This document shows, piece after piece, positions 27,433 to 35,897 of a stretch of 64,000 nt of DNA. Each line of letters opens with the position of its first letter. The first letter of the stretch is position 1. The DNA lies in the NCBI RefSeq assembly GCF_036059255.1, contig NZ_CP107947.1, positions 3,596,001-3,660,000 on the forward strand, in the 5' to 3' direction. The notes under the pieces were generated by a model. It had not been told where the DNA came from. It did not search any database and saw only the letters and a program-made list of their open reading frames with translations. The position numbers and the translations under genes were made by a program. The stretch comes from Micromonospora sp. NBC_00389. Its GTDB lineage: Bacteria > Actinomycetota > Actinomycetes > Mycobacteriales > Micromonosporaceae.

Positions 27433-28527
27433 TCAGTCGACCAGCGCCACCGGGGACCGGTCGCGGCGGGGCGCGGCGGCCAGCCCCAGCGCCAGCAGCG
27501 CGCACACCGCGCCGACCAGGAAGAGCAGCGAGGCCACCGGCTGACCGAGCCACTCCCACAGTGGGTGCCACGCCGGGTGCGACTCGCGGAGGTGGTGCTC
27601 CAACAGTTGCGGCGCGGCCAGCAGCACCGGCAGCCACCACAGCACCATGGTCGTGCCGAAGAGGACGCTCGCCGCGCCACTCACCCGGCGTCCCTCGGTG
27701 CGTCGGCTCGCCCAACCGAAGACCAGCCAACCGGCCACCGCACCGAGCAGCGCCCCGAGCACCCCGGCGGGGGCCACCGCCGGCGGCGGCGCCCGGTGCA
27801 CCTCGACCGCCAGGTAGGTGGCGTCGAGGGCGGTCTGGGAGGAGACCGAGGCGTTCAGGATGGTGTCGCCGCGCCGGGCGACCATGGAGGTGTCGGTGAT
27901 CGCCAACGGAGTGGCGCACAGCTTGTCCGCGCAGCTCGTGCCGCCGGTCACCTCCGGGTCGTACACCCGCCAGCCGGCGTCGGTCAGGCGTTGCCGTGCC
28001 ACCGTGACGATCTGCTCGGCGGGCACCGGTGGCGCGCCGAAGGCGGCGGCGCCGGTGGCGCTCTCCTGGTATTCGCCGCCGTCGCCGAGGAGCACCGTCT
28101 TGACGTTGCGCAGGCTCAGCGGCTGCCCGTAGACCACGAAGAGGGCGGGCGGCGTGTCGATGTCGCCGAGGTCGTGCCCGGGGAAGACCTCGGTCAGGAT
28201 GGCACCGGCCTCGGCCCGGTCGGGTTGCGGTCGAGAGGTCTCCCAGGCGGCCCGGCTGGCCAGCGCGCCGGCGAAGAGGCCGCAGATGACCGAGGCGAGC
28301 GCGGCCCATGCGACGACCGTGCGACTGGCGGGACGGCCGAGCCGGCAACGCAGCCCGGCCCGTACCAGGTCGGCGGTTTCCCGGACGGTGGGCCGGGTGC
28401 GGCCGGTCGGCGCCGTGTCGAGCAGCAGTGAGATCACCTCCGTCGCGCGGGCCTGGCGCCACTCGCGGGGATAGCAGCGCAGCAGCCGCCGGTACCGGCG
28501 GGCCAAGGAGGGGTCGGTCGGCGGCAT
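27433..28527 (-). CDS. Membrane protein with HAAS-like N-terminal domain, PadR-linked
   Basis: This 364-residue protein begins with a cytoplasmic helical domain (about 1-65; RRYRRLLRCYPREWRQAR, LVRAGLRCRLGR) seen in many actinobacterial membrane proteins encoded beside PadR regulators. A first membrane segment (about 72-90) is followed by an extracytoplasmic domain of about 130 residues with two Cys (SCADKLCATPL), and then about four more membrane segments. The ATG at 28527 is preferred because GAAGGA lies about five bases upstream. It is 21 bases downstream of the PadR gene and almost certainly co-transcribed. Function unknown. Confidence 0.75.
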   Translation of the reverse strand: MPPTDPSLARRYRRLLRCYPREWRQARATEVISLLLDTAPTGRTRPTVRETADLVRAGLRCRLGRPASRTVVAWAALASVICGLFAGALASRAAWETSRPQPDRAEAGAILTEVFPGHDLGDIDTPPALFVVYGQPLSLRNVKTVLLGDGGEYQESATGAAAFGAPPVPAEQIVTVARQRLTDAGWRVYDPEVTGGTSCADKLCATPLAITDTSMVARRGDTILNASVSSQTALDATYLAVEVHRAPPPAVAPAGVLGALLGAVAGWLVFGWASRRTEGRRVSGAASVLFGTTMVLWWLPVLLAAPQLLEHHLRESHPAWHPLWEWLGQPVASLLFLVGAVCALLALGLAAAPRRDRSPVALVD

Positions 28528-28548
28528 GACCATCCTTCGGATCCGAGA

Positions 28549-28878
28549 TCAGGCGGGGCGGGAACGCAGGTGACGCAGCCGCGCCTCGGCGGCGGTGGTG
28601 AGCTGGCGGAGCCGGGCCGTCTCCGCGTCGAGTGCGGCGATGCCGCCGCCGGTGAGCCGGTAGTAGCGGCGTAGCCGCCCGTCGACGGTCTCGTCGTGGT
28701 CGTGGGCGATCAACCCTTCGGCGGCCAGCCGGTCCAGCGCGGTGTAGAGGGTGCCGGCCAGCACGGTGACCCGCCCGTCCGACAGCTCGGAGACCTCGCG
28801 GACGATCCCGTAACCGTGCCGTGGACCGTTGGCGAGCGCGGTGAGGATGAGGAACGTCGGCTCGCGCATTCCTGCCAT
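28549..28878 (-). CDS. PadR-family transcriptional regulator
   Basis: This 109-residue PadR regulator has a winged helix (about 8-75; LTALANGPRHGYGIVREV, LAGTLYTALDRLAAEGLI, RRYYRLTGGG) and a C-terminal dimerisation helix. It probably represses its own operon with the membrane protein at 27433-28527. The ATG at 28878 lies six bases after a TATAGT -10 element, which suggests leaderless translation; an in-frame ATG nine bases later lacks a better signal. Confidence 0.88.
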   Translation of the reverse strand: MAGMREPTFLILTALANGPRHGYGIVREVSELSDGRVTVLAGTLYTALDRLAAEGLIAHDHDETVDGRLRRYYRLTGGGIAALDAETARLRQLTTAAEARLRHLRSRPA

Positions 28879-28884
28879 GCCAGC

Positions 28885-28910
28885 ACTATAGATAGATCAT
28901 CGATGCATAG
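28885..28910 (-). promoter_or_regulatory. Promoter and probable PadR operator
   Basis: On the minus strand TATAGT (28885-28890) is a near-consensus -10 hexamer six bases before the PadR start. Overlapping AT-rich repeats (CTATAGATAG, ATCGATGATC) cover it. Autoregulation by PadR is the likely use. Confidence 0.55.
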
Positions 28911-29013
28911 GGAAGGATCTGGTCGGTTCCCCGTCGATGTTCACCACCCGCGGCCGGGATCAGCCAGGATTGGCGAGGCGGCCGGGCCATGGCCGCGACG
29001 AGGAGGGCGCGCG

Positions 29014-30129
29014 ATGGGGGTACGGAAGCGGGTGACCCGGTACCGGCACGCCCGCGCCGGTGCGGCGCTGGCCACCCTGCTCACCGGTGCGGTGGTGCTG
29101 ACACCGGGCGCGGCGGTGGCCGGCGCGCCGGGGGCCGGGGCGCCGGTGTGCGAGGTGCGCGACGAGCGGCTCACCGAGATCTCCGGGATGGTCGCCACGG
29201 ACACCGGGTACGTGGTGGTCAACGACGGCGCCGACAACGAGGCCCGCCGTCAGATCTTCTTCCTCGACCGGCGCTGCGCGGTGGTGCGAACGGTCGGCTA
29301 TCCCTCCCGGCCCCGGGACACCGAGGACCTGGCAATCGGCTCGGACGGCACCATCTGGGTCGCCGACATCGGCGACAATGACCGGTCCCGGGAGACGATC
29401 GCGCTGTGGCGGCTCGCGCCCGGCGCGGACCGGCCGGTGCTGCACCGGATGGCGTACCCGGACCGCCCGCACGACGCGGAGGCTCTGCTGCTCGACGCCG
29501 ACGGCCGGCCGTTGGTCGTCACCAAGGGAGGCAGCGGCACCGTCTTCCTGTACGCACCGGCTACCGCGTTGCGGCCGGCCGCGACGACGCCGCTAGCCTT
29601 GGTCGGCCAGGTGGTCCTGCCGGCCTCGACGACCAGCAACCCGTACTTCTTCGTCGGCCGGGGTGTGGTCACCGGCGCGGCGAGTGCGCCGGACGGGCGC
29701 CGGGTGGTGCTGCGCAGCTACGCCGACGCCTTCGAGTACGACGTGCCCGACGGCGACGTGGTCGCCGCGCTGACCACCGGCACCCCGCGGATCACCCCGC
29801 TGCCGGACGAGCCGCAGGGCGAGTCGATCACCTACAGCCGCGACGGCCGGTCGCTGCTCACCGTTTCCGAGTCTGCCAACCAGCCGCCGGGCACCCGTCC
29901 GGCGATTCTGCGGTACCCCACACCGACAGGGCCGGCTGCCTCCCCGCGTCCACCAGAGCCTTCCACCGCCGGCCCGGAGCCTTCCACCGCCGCCCCGGCC
30001 AGCCCGGCGGCCGGGAACGCGGGTGCCGCGGGCAACCGGACCTGGCCGGTGGCGGCGGGCGCCGGGACGCTGGTGGCGCTGCTCGGGCTGGCCGGGGTGC
30101 TGCGGTGGCGGCGCGCCGCCCGCCGATGA
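29014..30129 (+). CDS. Secreted/anchored propeller-like protein of unknown function
   Basis: This 371-residue protein has an N-terminal signal peptide (cleavage near AVAGAP), a beta-rich body and a C-terminal Pro/Ala/Ser spacer. The spacer is followed by a membrane segment (about 345-365) and a short RRAARR tail, but there is no LPxTG. The body has repeated short strands with Asp-rich turns (DTEDLAIGSDGTIWVADIGDN, DAEALLLDADGRPLVVTK). This resembles six-bladed propeller proteins often labelled esterase-like or phytase-like. AGGAGG at 29001-29006 supports the ATG at 29014. It is probably displayed on the outer face of the membrane. Confidence 0.75.
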   Translation: MGVRKRVTRYRHARAGAALATLLTGAVVLTPGAAVAGAPGAGAPVCEVRDERLTEISGMVATDTGYVVVNDGADNEARRQIFFLDRRCAVVRTVGYPSRPRDTEDLAIGSDGTIWVADIGDNDRSRETIALWRLAPGADRPVLHRMAYPDRPHDAEALLLDADGRPLVVTKGGSGTVFLYAPATALRPAATTPLALVGQVVLPASTTSNPYFFVGRGVVTGAASAPDGRRVVLRSYADAFEYDVPDGDVVAALTTGTPRITPLPDEPQGESITYSRDGRSLLTVSESANQPPGTRPAILRYPTPTGPAASPRPPEPSTAGPEPSTAAPASPAAGNAGAAGNRTWPVAAGAGTLVALLGLAGVLRWRRAARR

Positions 30130-30237
30130 CCGGTCCCTCAGTGGACCCGGGCAGCTGCCAGGGGCTCATCCGCGGCTGACCGATCTGACCGCCGAGCACC
30201 GGCCCGAGGAGTCGGGCCGATGCGACAGGATGGGTGG

Positions 30238-31287
30238 ATGTCCGTGCTGTCCGCGTTACGCCACCCGATCGTCGCCGCCCCGATGGCCGGCGGCCCGTCC
30301 ACGCCTGCGCTCGTGGCGGCCGCCTCCGCCGCCGGTGGGTTGGGCTTCCTGGCTGCCGGGATGATCGACACCGGCCGGCTGGCCGCCGACATCGCCGAGG
30401 TCCGTGCGCGCACCGACCGGCCGTTCGGGGTCAACGTCTTCCTGCCCGGTTCCGGCAGCGTCGACGAGGCCGCCATCCGGGCGTACGCCGACCGGCTTGC
30501 CCCGCAGGCCGGCCAGCATGGGGTGACCCTGGGCGAGCCGGTGGGCGGCGACGATGGGTACCCGGAGAAGCTGACGGCGCTGCTCGCCGACCCGGTCCCG
30601 GTGGTGTCCTTCGCGTTCGGGCTGCCAAACCGTGCCGCGGTGGCTGCCCTGCGTGAGCGGGGTACCGAGGTGTGGGCCACGGTCACCCGGCCGGACGCCG
30701 CCACTACCGCCGCCGAGCTCGGCGTGGACGCCGTGGTGGTGCAGGGCACCGAGGCCGGTGGGCATCGCGGCGGCCTGCCGGACGACGACGACTACGCGCT
30801 GCTGCCGCTGCTCCGGCTGGCCGCCGCCGGCTGTCGCCTCCCGCTGGTGGCCGCCGGCGGAATCGTCGACGGCCCAGGGGTGGCCGCCGTGCTGGCCGCC
30901 GGCGCCGCCGCCGCGCAGCTCGGCACGGCGTTCCTGTGCTGCCCGGAGGCGGGCACCTCGCCGATGCACCGGGAGGCGGTGGCCAGTTGGACGCCGACCG
31001 CCCTGACCCGGGCGTACACCGGCAAGCGAGCACGTGGTGTGGTCAACGAGTTCCTGCGCCGGCACGACGCGACGGCGCCGACCGGCTACCCGCAGGTGCT
31101 GCACCTGACCCGCCCGCTGCTCGCCGCCGCCCGGCGCGACGGGGACGCCTCGGTGGTCAACCTCTGGGCCGGGCAGGCACATCCCCTCTCCCGGGACGTG
31201 CCGGCGTCCGCGCTGGTCGCCGAGCTGAGCGCCGGTGCTCGGGCCGCGTTGGCGGCGGCGGCCGAGCGGTCGACCCGCTGGGGCTGA
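30238..31287 (+). CDS. Nitronate monooxygenase family protein
   Basis: This 349-residue FMN-dependent TIM-barrel enzyme is of the 2-nitropropane dioxygenase/nitronate monooxygenase family. Family marks are HPIVAAPMAGG at the start, VVVQGTEAGGHRG (about 165) for flavin phosphate binding, AAGGIVDGPGVAAVLAAGA (about 200) and LGTAFL. The His of GTEAGGHRG, the usual catalytic base, is present. It would oxidise alkyl nitronates such as propionate-3-nitronate. The ATG at 30238 is preferred (AGGA eight bases upstream); an ATG 18 bases earlier is possible. No partner genes are apparent. Confidence 0.85.
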   Translation: MSVLSALRHPIVAAPMAGGPSTPALVAAASAAGGLGFLAAGMIDTGRLAADIAEVRARTDRPFGVNVFLPGSGSVDEAAIRAYADRLAPQAGQHGVTLGEPVGGDDGYPEKLTALLADPVPVVSFAFGLPNRAAVAALRERGTEVWATVTRPDAATTAAELGVDAVVVQGTEAGGHRGGLPDDDDYALLPLLRLAAAGCRLPLVAAGGIVDGPGVAAVLAAGAAAAQLGTAFLCCPEAGTSPMHREAVASWTPTALTRAYTGKRARGVVNEFLRRHDATAPTGYPQVLHLTRPLLAAARRDGDASVVNLWAGQAHPLSRDVPASALVAELSAGARAALAAAAERSTRWG

Positions 31288-31341
31288 GCGGGCTGCCGAC
31301 AACTGGCCCGGGCGGGCGGTACGGGCCGGGCGCGAAACCCG

Positions 31342-31353
31342 TAGAGTCGCGCC
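31342..31353 (+). promoter_or_regulatory. -10 element for a leaderless GTG start
   Basis: TAGAGT (31342-31347) lies six bases before the GTG at 31354. No ribosome-binding site is present. Confidence 0.6.
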
Positions 31354-32442
31354 GTGATCGAGATCGGTGCGCAGGTCGACCTGTCCCACCCGCCTGACCG
31401 GGTCTGGCTCGCATTGACGGATCGGGAGCTGCTCGGCCGGTGGTTCGCCGAGGCCGAGACGGTGGCGGGCGTGCCGGACCGACTGGTGCTGCAGACGGCC
31501 GGGTTGCCTGGCTTCGACGCCAACGTCGAGGTCGAGGTGACCGAGCGGCGGGTGCCGGAGCTGCTGGCGCTGCGCTGCGACGAGGCTGGCCGGCTCACCG
31601 AGCTGACCTGTGCCGTCACCGTCACGAAGCAGGGCTGCCGGCTGGCGGTCCGCGAGGTCACGACGCACGGCACCTGGTCCGCCGAGCAGAGCGAACCGCG
31701 CGAGCAGCAGCTCCGGCAGGCGCTGACCGTTCGCCTGCCGGCCATCCTCGACTGGCTCGCCTTCCAGCAGGTCGACCTTCGCCGCGGCGAGGCCGGGATG
31801 ACGGCCGAACTGCCGATGATCGGCGCGGTCGGCACCGGACGCGCCCGGGCCCGCCGCCGCCGCACGGTGGTCGCGGTGCTGGCCGGTGCCGTGCTACTGG
31901 CGGGGCTGGCGGCGTGGGTCACGATGCCGGCCGAGTCGAACCACGCCGCCACGCCACTCCCGACGACATCACCGACGCCGACCGTGGCGGCCGACGCGCC
32001 CACCGACACTCCGAAGGCGACGGCGGCCTCGGCGCGCCCCTCGCGGACCACCGCGTCGCCGACCACCAGCCCGAGCCGTACCCCGACGGCCAAGCCGTCC
32101 CGCACCCCGACGGCGGCCCCGCCGCCGACGCAGCCGGTGACGGCCCGCTACGACACCGACTCCAGCCGGCTGTTCGGCTACACCGGAGAGGTGGTGGTCG
32201 AGAACCCGGGCAGCGCGCCGGCGGAGCAGTGGGCCGTGGTCGTCACCCTCGCCGAGGGCAGCACCATCGACGACGTCAACGGCGCGGACTGGCGGCAGGA
32301 CGGGTTGGCGGTCACCTTCACCGGGCCGGCCGTGCCGACCGGTGGGTCGCAGACGTTCCGCTTCGACGTGCGCGACAGCCGACCCAAGGCCAGGGAACCG
32401 GAGGGCTGCACGGTGAGCGGCAACCCGTGCACGGGCCTGTGA
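31354..32442 (+). CDS. SRPBCC domain fused to TM segment and CBM2-like domain
   Basis: This 362-residue protein has an unusual layout. Residues 1-135 are an SRPBCC/START-like ligand-binding domain (Aha1 type; LSHPPDRVWLALTDRELLGRWF). Residues 169-190 form one membrane segment behind an Arg-rich stop (RARARRRR). Residues 195-260 are a Ser/Thr/Pro linker. Residues 261-362 resemble a family 2 carbohydrate-binding module (YTGEVVVENPGSAPAEQWAV, then VTFTGPAVPTGGSQTFRFDV, ending CTVSGNPCTG). With the N-terminus inside, the CBM-like domain would lie outside the cell. The GTG start follows TAGAGT by six bases. Role unknown; it could link an outside glycan to a bound ligand inside. Confidence 0.75.
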   Translation: MIEIGAQVDLSHPPDRVWLALTDRELLGRWFAEAETVAGVPDRLVLQTAGLPGFDANVEVEVTERRVPELLALRCDEAGRLTELTCAVTVTKQGCRLAVREVTTHGTWSAEQSEPREQQLRQALTVRLPAILDWLAFQQVDLRRGEAGMTAELPMIGAVGTGRARARRRRTVVAVLAGAVLLAGLAAWVTMPAESNHAATPLPTTSPTPTVAADAPTDTPKATAASARPSRTTASPTTSPSRTPTAKPSRTPTAAPPPTQPVTARYDTDSSRLFGYTGEVVVENPGSAPAEQWAVVVTLAEGSTIDDVNGADWRQDGLAVTFTGPAVPTGGSQTFRFDVRDSRPKAREPEGCTVSGNPCTGL

Positions 32443-32542
32443 CCCGAGCGCCGCTGCGGCGACCATCAGACCACGCCCACCGGTGCTCTCGGCCGACGGT
32501 GGGCGGCCCCGACCCGGGGGCGGCCGGCCGGTAGGCCGTCCC

Positions 32543-32554
32543 TAGGCTGGCGGC
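32543..32554 (+). promoter_or_regulatory. -10 element for a leaderless ATG start
   Basis: TAGGCT (32543-32548) lies six bases before the ATG at 32555. No ribosome-binding site is seen. Confidence 0.6.
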
Positions 32555-33190
32555 ATGGCACTGCTGCACCGGGCGACTCTGCGCCCCTCGAAGCTCGACC
32601 TGCTGGCGACCTGGCTGCCCGGCCGACCGTGGTACCACGGGCCGGCCGGCGTGGAGGTGCTGAGCCGCGGCGCCTACCGCTTCGACGACCCGGCCGGCGA
32701 GGTCGGCATCGAGACGATGCTGGTCGGCACCGCCGACGGGCCGGTCCACCAGGTCCCGCTCACCTACCGTGCCGCGCCCCTTGATGGCGCCGACGACTGG
32801 CTGGTGGGCACCACCGAACACTCGGTGCTCGGCCCGCGCTGGGTGTACGACGGCTGCGCCGACCCGGTGTACGCCACGGCGCTGGCCCAGGCGATCCTCG
32901 CCGACACCGGTCAGGCGGAGCAGTACATCGAGGTCGACGGTCGGCGCGAACTGCGCGAGCCCACCATGACGATCGCCGCCAGCGGCGCTGGGGACGCCGA
33001 CGTGGCACCGGTCGGCGCCGTGCGGCGGGTGGTCGACGAGGACGCCACGCTGATCGTCACCGACTCCGTCGAACTGGCCGTCGTCCGCCGGCCCGGGGGC
33101 GGGGACGCCGCTGCCTCCGGGGCCACCCTGCTCGGCACCTGGAACGGGCAGCCGACGAGTGTGCCGCTGGCGTACGCCCGGCCGCGCTGA
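32555..33190 (+). CDS. Maltokinase N-terminal cap-domain-like protein
   Basis: This 211-residue protein resembles the N-terminal cap of mycobacterial maltokinase (CG50 type) without the kinase domain. Marks are LRPSKLDLLATWLPGRPWY near the start and the central HQVPLTYRAAPL, then DDWLVGTTEHSVLGPRWVYDG. Stand-alone proteins of this type are common in actinobacteria and uncharacterised. The gene appears complete, since a TAGGCT box precedes the ATG and a stop follows at the end of the domain, so it is not a truncated kinase. It is cytoplasmic. Confidence 0.8.
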   Translation: MALLHRATLRPSKLDLLATWLPGRPWYHGPAGVEVLSRGAYRFDDPAGEVGIETMLVGTADGPVHQVPLTYRAAPLDGADDWLVGTTEHSVLGPRWVYDGCADPVYATALAQAILADTGQAEQYIEVDGRRELREPTMTIAASGAGDADVAPVGAVRRVVDEDATLIVTDSVELAVVRRPGGGDAAASGATLLGTWNGQPTSVPLAYARPR

Positions 33191-33245
33191 CGTCACGGCG
33201 GCCCGGTCCGCCCGTCGCGGGTCGACGGACGGGCCGGCCGGCCGT

Positions 33246-33257
33246 TACGGTCGGGGT
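33246..33257 (+). promoter_or_regulatory. -10 element for a leaderless GTG start
   Basis: TACGGT (33246-33251) lies six bases before the GTG at 33258. Confidence 0.5.
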
Positions 33258-33599
33258 GTGGTCACCGTCGCCGACGTGCGAGCCCTCGCCCGGACGCTGC
33301 CGCGCAGCAGCGAACACCTGATCCGGGACCGGGTGAAGTTCCGGGTCGGGTCGATCGTCTATGTCGCATTCTCGCGGGACGAGGCGACGATGGGCTTCGG
33401 GTTCCCGAAGCAGGAGCGGGCCGGGTTGGTCGCCGCCGAGCCGGAGTTGTTCTTCCTGCCAGGCGAGGCCGACCTGCGCTTCCACTGGGTGTGCTGCCAC
33501 ACCGCGCGACTGGACCACGGGTACATGACCGAGCTGGTCACCGAGGCGTGGCGGATGGTGGTGCCGAAGTTCCTGGCCCGGCAGCGGCTGGGCAGCTGA
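33258..33599 (+). CDS. MmcQ/YjbR family protein
   Basis: This 113-residue protein has the CyaY-like fold family marks of MmcQ/YjbR: VRALARTLPRSSEHLI at the start, KFRVGSIVYVAFSRDE in the middle and MTELVTEAWRMVVPK near the end. The family is described as DNA-binding-like but its function is not established. The GTG at 33258 fits the homology and the TACGGT box. It ends just before a strong bidirectional terminator. Confidence 0.82.
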   Translation: MVTVADVRALARTLPRSSEHLIRDRVKFRVGSIVYVAFSRDEATMGFGFPKQERAGLVAAEPELFFLPGEADLRFHWVCCHTARLDHGYMTELVTEAWRMVVPKFLARQRLGS

Positions 33600-33603
33600 C
33601 GGA

Positions 33604-33637
33604 CGGCGGGCGGCCCGACTGCTCGGGCCGCCCGCCG
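33604..33637. terminator. Strong bidirectional terminator
   Basis: A perfect 15-bp GC-rich stem (arms 33604-33618 and 33623-33637) closes a CTGC loop between the convergent stops at 33599 and 33641. Confidence 0.85.
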
Positions 33638-33640
33638 CGC

Positions 33641-35677
33641 TCACCAGTGCGCCGGGGGTGGCGGCGGCGAGACCGGCGGCCGGTCGTCGCAGGTGATGGT
33701 GTTGGGCAGCAGCCACGGGGCCAGCCAGCCGCCGTCGTTGCCGCCGAGGTCGGTCAACGCGAACTCCGATCCGGCCGGGGTGAAGTGGAAGGACCCGCAG
33801 TTGTTGACGCCGACCGCCCCCACGTTGCGGGCGTCCACATTGGCGAATGAGGCCGATCCGGCCGTGCGGGCGCTGACCACCGAGGTGCCGGTGCCGTCGA
33901 CCCGGATGTCCCGGAAGTGCACGTTGGTGATCGAGTAGAGGTCCTTCACCGGCCAGTCGCTGACCAGCATGATCGCGTTGTACGTGCTGTCGAGGTACGC
34001 GTCGCCGGCCACCTCGATGGTCGCGTCGATGCTCCGGTCCAGGGCGAAGAACCAGATCGCGCCAAGGCCGATGTTCCAGTTCAGCTCGTACGTGCCGGCC
34101 CGGGCGGTGGTGTTGTTGGTGATCCAGAGGTGCCCGGTGAACGGCTCCGCGCCGAAGCGGGAACCGACCTGGATGCCGCTGCCCTCACGGACCGGATCGG
34201 CGATGAGGTTGTGCGAGACGGTGTTGTCCGTGCCGCCGTAGATGGCGATGCCGTTGGCCAGCGTGGGCGACTGCACCGTGTTGTGGTCGAACGTGTTCCG
34301 CGTGTTGGCTGTCTTCTCCGACCACATCGCCAGGCCGTCGTCGCCGGTGTTGCGCACGAAGTTGTGCGCGACGAGCGAGTTGGTCACGCCGGTGTGGAAG
34401 TTGAGCGCGTCCGCGATCTGGTCGACGATGATGTTGTTCGTGACGCGCACGTTCGTCATCGGCCCGTCGAACCAGAGGCCCACCTTGGTGTGGTGCAGGT
34501 AGAGCCCGTCGATGGTCGAGTTGCTCATCGCCCCACCGATCGCGTTGACCTGGTCGGTGTCGATGCGCTCCCGGACGTCGCCCTCGATGGCGAAGCCGGA
34601 GAGGTGGACGTTCCGGCTGCCACCGTCGACGGCGTCCCGGCCGTAGAAGCCGACGCCGGTGTGCACCGAGCCGTCCGGCGCGGCCGTGGGCAGGGCGACC
34701 TCCCGGCCCTTGATGATGGTGTACCAGTTGCCGGCGCCCTCGATGGTCACGTCGTCGACGATGATGTGCCGGTTGACCTGGTAGGTGCCCGGCGGGATGT
34801 ACACCTTCAGGTGGGTGCGCCGGGCGAAGGCGATGGCCTTGTCCAGGGCATCGGCGGAGTCCCGCCGCCCGGTCGGGTCGGCGCCGAAGGCCAGCACGTT
34901 GGCCGCGAGCAGCCGGATGCGCGGCGGCGCGACCAGCTCGGAGTCGAGCAGGTCGATGACGGTCCAGGCGGCGGCGCTGCCGGCCGGCGCGGTGAGCCGG
35001 ATCCGGTCACCGGCCCGGTAGGTGCGCCCGAGCAGGAGTCGCTGCTCGTCGTAGAAGTGGGTGGGCCGGAACGGCGTGCTGATGGTCGGGTACGGGGTGG
35101 TGGCCGACGGCACGCACGAGCACTCGGTGATCCACCAGTCCGGGTGCAACAGCCCGGCCTGGGGGTCGTTGGAGAACGGGTACTGGTTGTAGAGCCACGA
35201 GTACTGCGAGGTCAGCGTCACGCTGCGCAGGTGCTTGCCGTTGACCGCGACGCCCAGCGGTGCGGTGATCCCGCCGCCCTGCGGCGCGTCCGGGATGCTG
35301 TACCGCACGGTGATGGCGTTGGCCGCGCTGGGCAGGACGAACTCCACGTACCGGCCCGGGGTGAGCCGGACGGCCCGACGGCCGGAGGCCTCCGCGGGCA
35401 GTGTGTACGCGGACCGGTCCGGACCGATGATCTCGCCGTTGGTGCGGGCGTTCTCCGCCTCCTGCTCGACGAAGTCGACGTCGGCGCCGCGCCCGGCGAC
35501 CAGAGCCGGGTCGAGGGCGGCCCGGGTGACCACCGGCGCCGCTCCGGAGTGCGTGGGTGGACCGGCGACGGCCACGGTGGGCCCGCCGACCAGCGTGGTG
35601 AGGGCGGTCGCGAGCGCGACTGCGGTGGCGACCGATCGGCCCGGGCGTCCCCGCGCCGGCATGATGCTCCGAAACAT
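33641..35677 (-). CDS. Secreted right-handed beta-helix protein (mycodextranase/pectate-lyase-like)
   Basis: This 678-residue secreted protein has an N-terminal signal peptide (ending near AVAGPP). A carbohydrate-binding-like beta-sandwich follows (about 50-230; QEAENARTNGEIIGP, RYVEFVLPSAANAITVRY). The right-handed beta-helix comes next (about 245-620), opening with VLAFGADPTGRRDSADALDKAI, the Pectate_lyase_3 entry motif. The coils contain repeated Asn-His/Asn-Asn turns. The layout is like GH87 mycodextranase/alpha-1,3-glucanase proteins, but the substrate is inferred. The C-terminus is Pro-rich. AGGAGGG seven bases before the ATG at 35677 supports the start. Expression is probably controlled at the 35752-35775 repeat. 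Confidence 0.82.
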   Translation of the reverse strand: MFRSIMPARGRPGRSVATAVALATALTTLVGGPTVAVAGPPTHSGAAPVVTRAALDPALVAGRGADVDFVEQEAENARTNGEIIGPDRSAYTLPAEASGRRAVRLTPGRYVEFVLPSAANAITVRYSIPDAPQGGGITAPLGVAVNGKHLRSVTLTSQYSWLYNQYPFSNDPQAGLLHPDWWITECSCVPSATTPYPTISTPFRPTHFYDEQRLLLGRTYRAGDRIRLTAPAGSAAAWTVIDLLDSELVAPPRIRLLAANVLAFGADPTGRRDSADALDKAIAFARRTHLKVYIPPGTYQVNRHIIVDDVTIEGAGNWYTIIKGREVALPTAAPDGSVHTGVGFYGRDAVDGGSRNVHLSGFAIEGDVRERIDTDQVNAIGGAMSNSTIDGLYLHHTKVGLWFDGPMTNVRVTNNIIVDQIADALNFHTGVTNSLVAHNFVRNTGDDGLAMWSEKTANTRNTFDHNTVQSPTLANGIAIYGGTDNTVSHNLIADPVREGSGIQVGSRFGAEPFTGHLWITNNTTARAGTYELNWNIGLGAIWFFALDRSIDATIEVAGDAYLDSTYNAIMLVSDWPVKDLYSITNVHFRDIRVDGTGTSVVSARTAGSASFANVDARNVGAVGVNNCGSFHFTPAGSEFALTDLGGNDGGWLAPWLLPNTITCDDRPPVSPPPPPAHW

Positions 35678-35751
35678 CGGTGACCCTCCTGTGTGGGTGG
35701 TGATGGAGGTCCGCCCGGCGTTCCCCCGACGCCCGACATTGATCGTCATGA

Positions 35752-35775
35752 TGCAGCACCGAACACTGTGCTGCA
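35752..35775 (-). promoter_or_regulatory. Candidate operator upstream of the beta-helix gene
   Basis: A perfect inverted repeat TGCAGCAC-N8-GTGCTGCA lies about 75 bases before the beta-helix start codon in an AT-richer region. The spacing suits a dimeric repressor or CRP-like activator. It is also about 120 bases upstream of the divergent NYN gene. Confidence 0.5.
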
Positions 35776-35884
35776 AGACACCAATCGAACAACGAAAAGA
35801 AGCGACAGTTTGGCCGCAAGAACTGAACGGGCAGCGAACCGACGTGTCGTGCGTCACCTGGGCCCGGCCAGGTCACCCCGGGCG

Positions 35885-35897
35885 TAGGCTGGCCGAC
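35885..35897 (+). promoter_or_regulatory. -10 element for a leaderless GTG start
   Basis: TAGGCT (35885-35890) lies seven bases before the GTG at 35898. No ribosome-binding site is present. Confidence 0.6.

Noticed and set aside
33917..35683. 588-codon open frame on the plus strand
   Set aside because: Antisense to the secreted beta-helix gene; Val/Asp/Arg/Gly-rich shadow.
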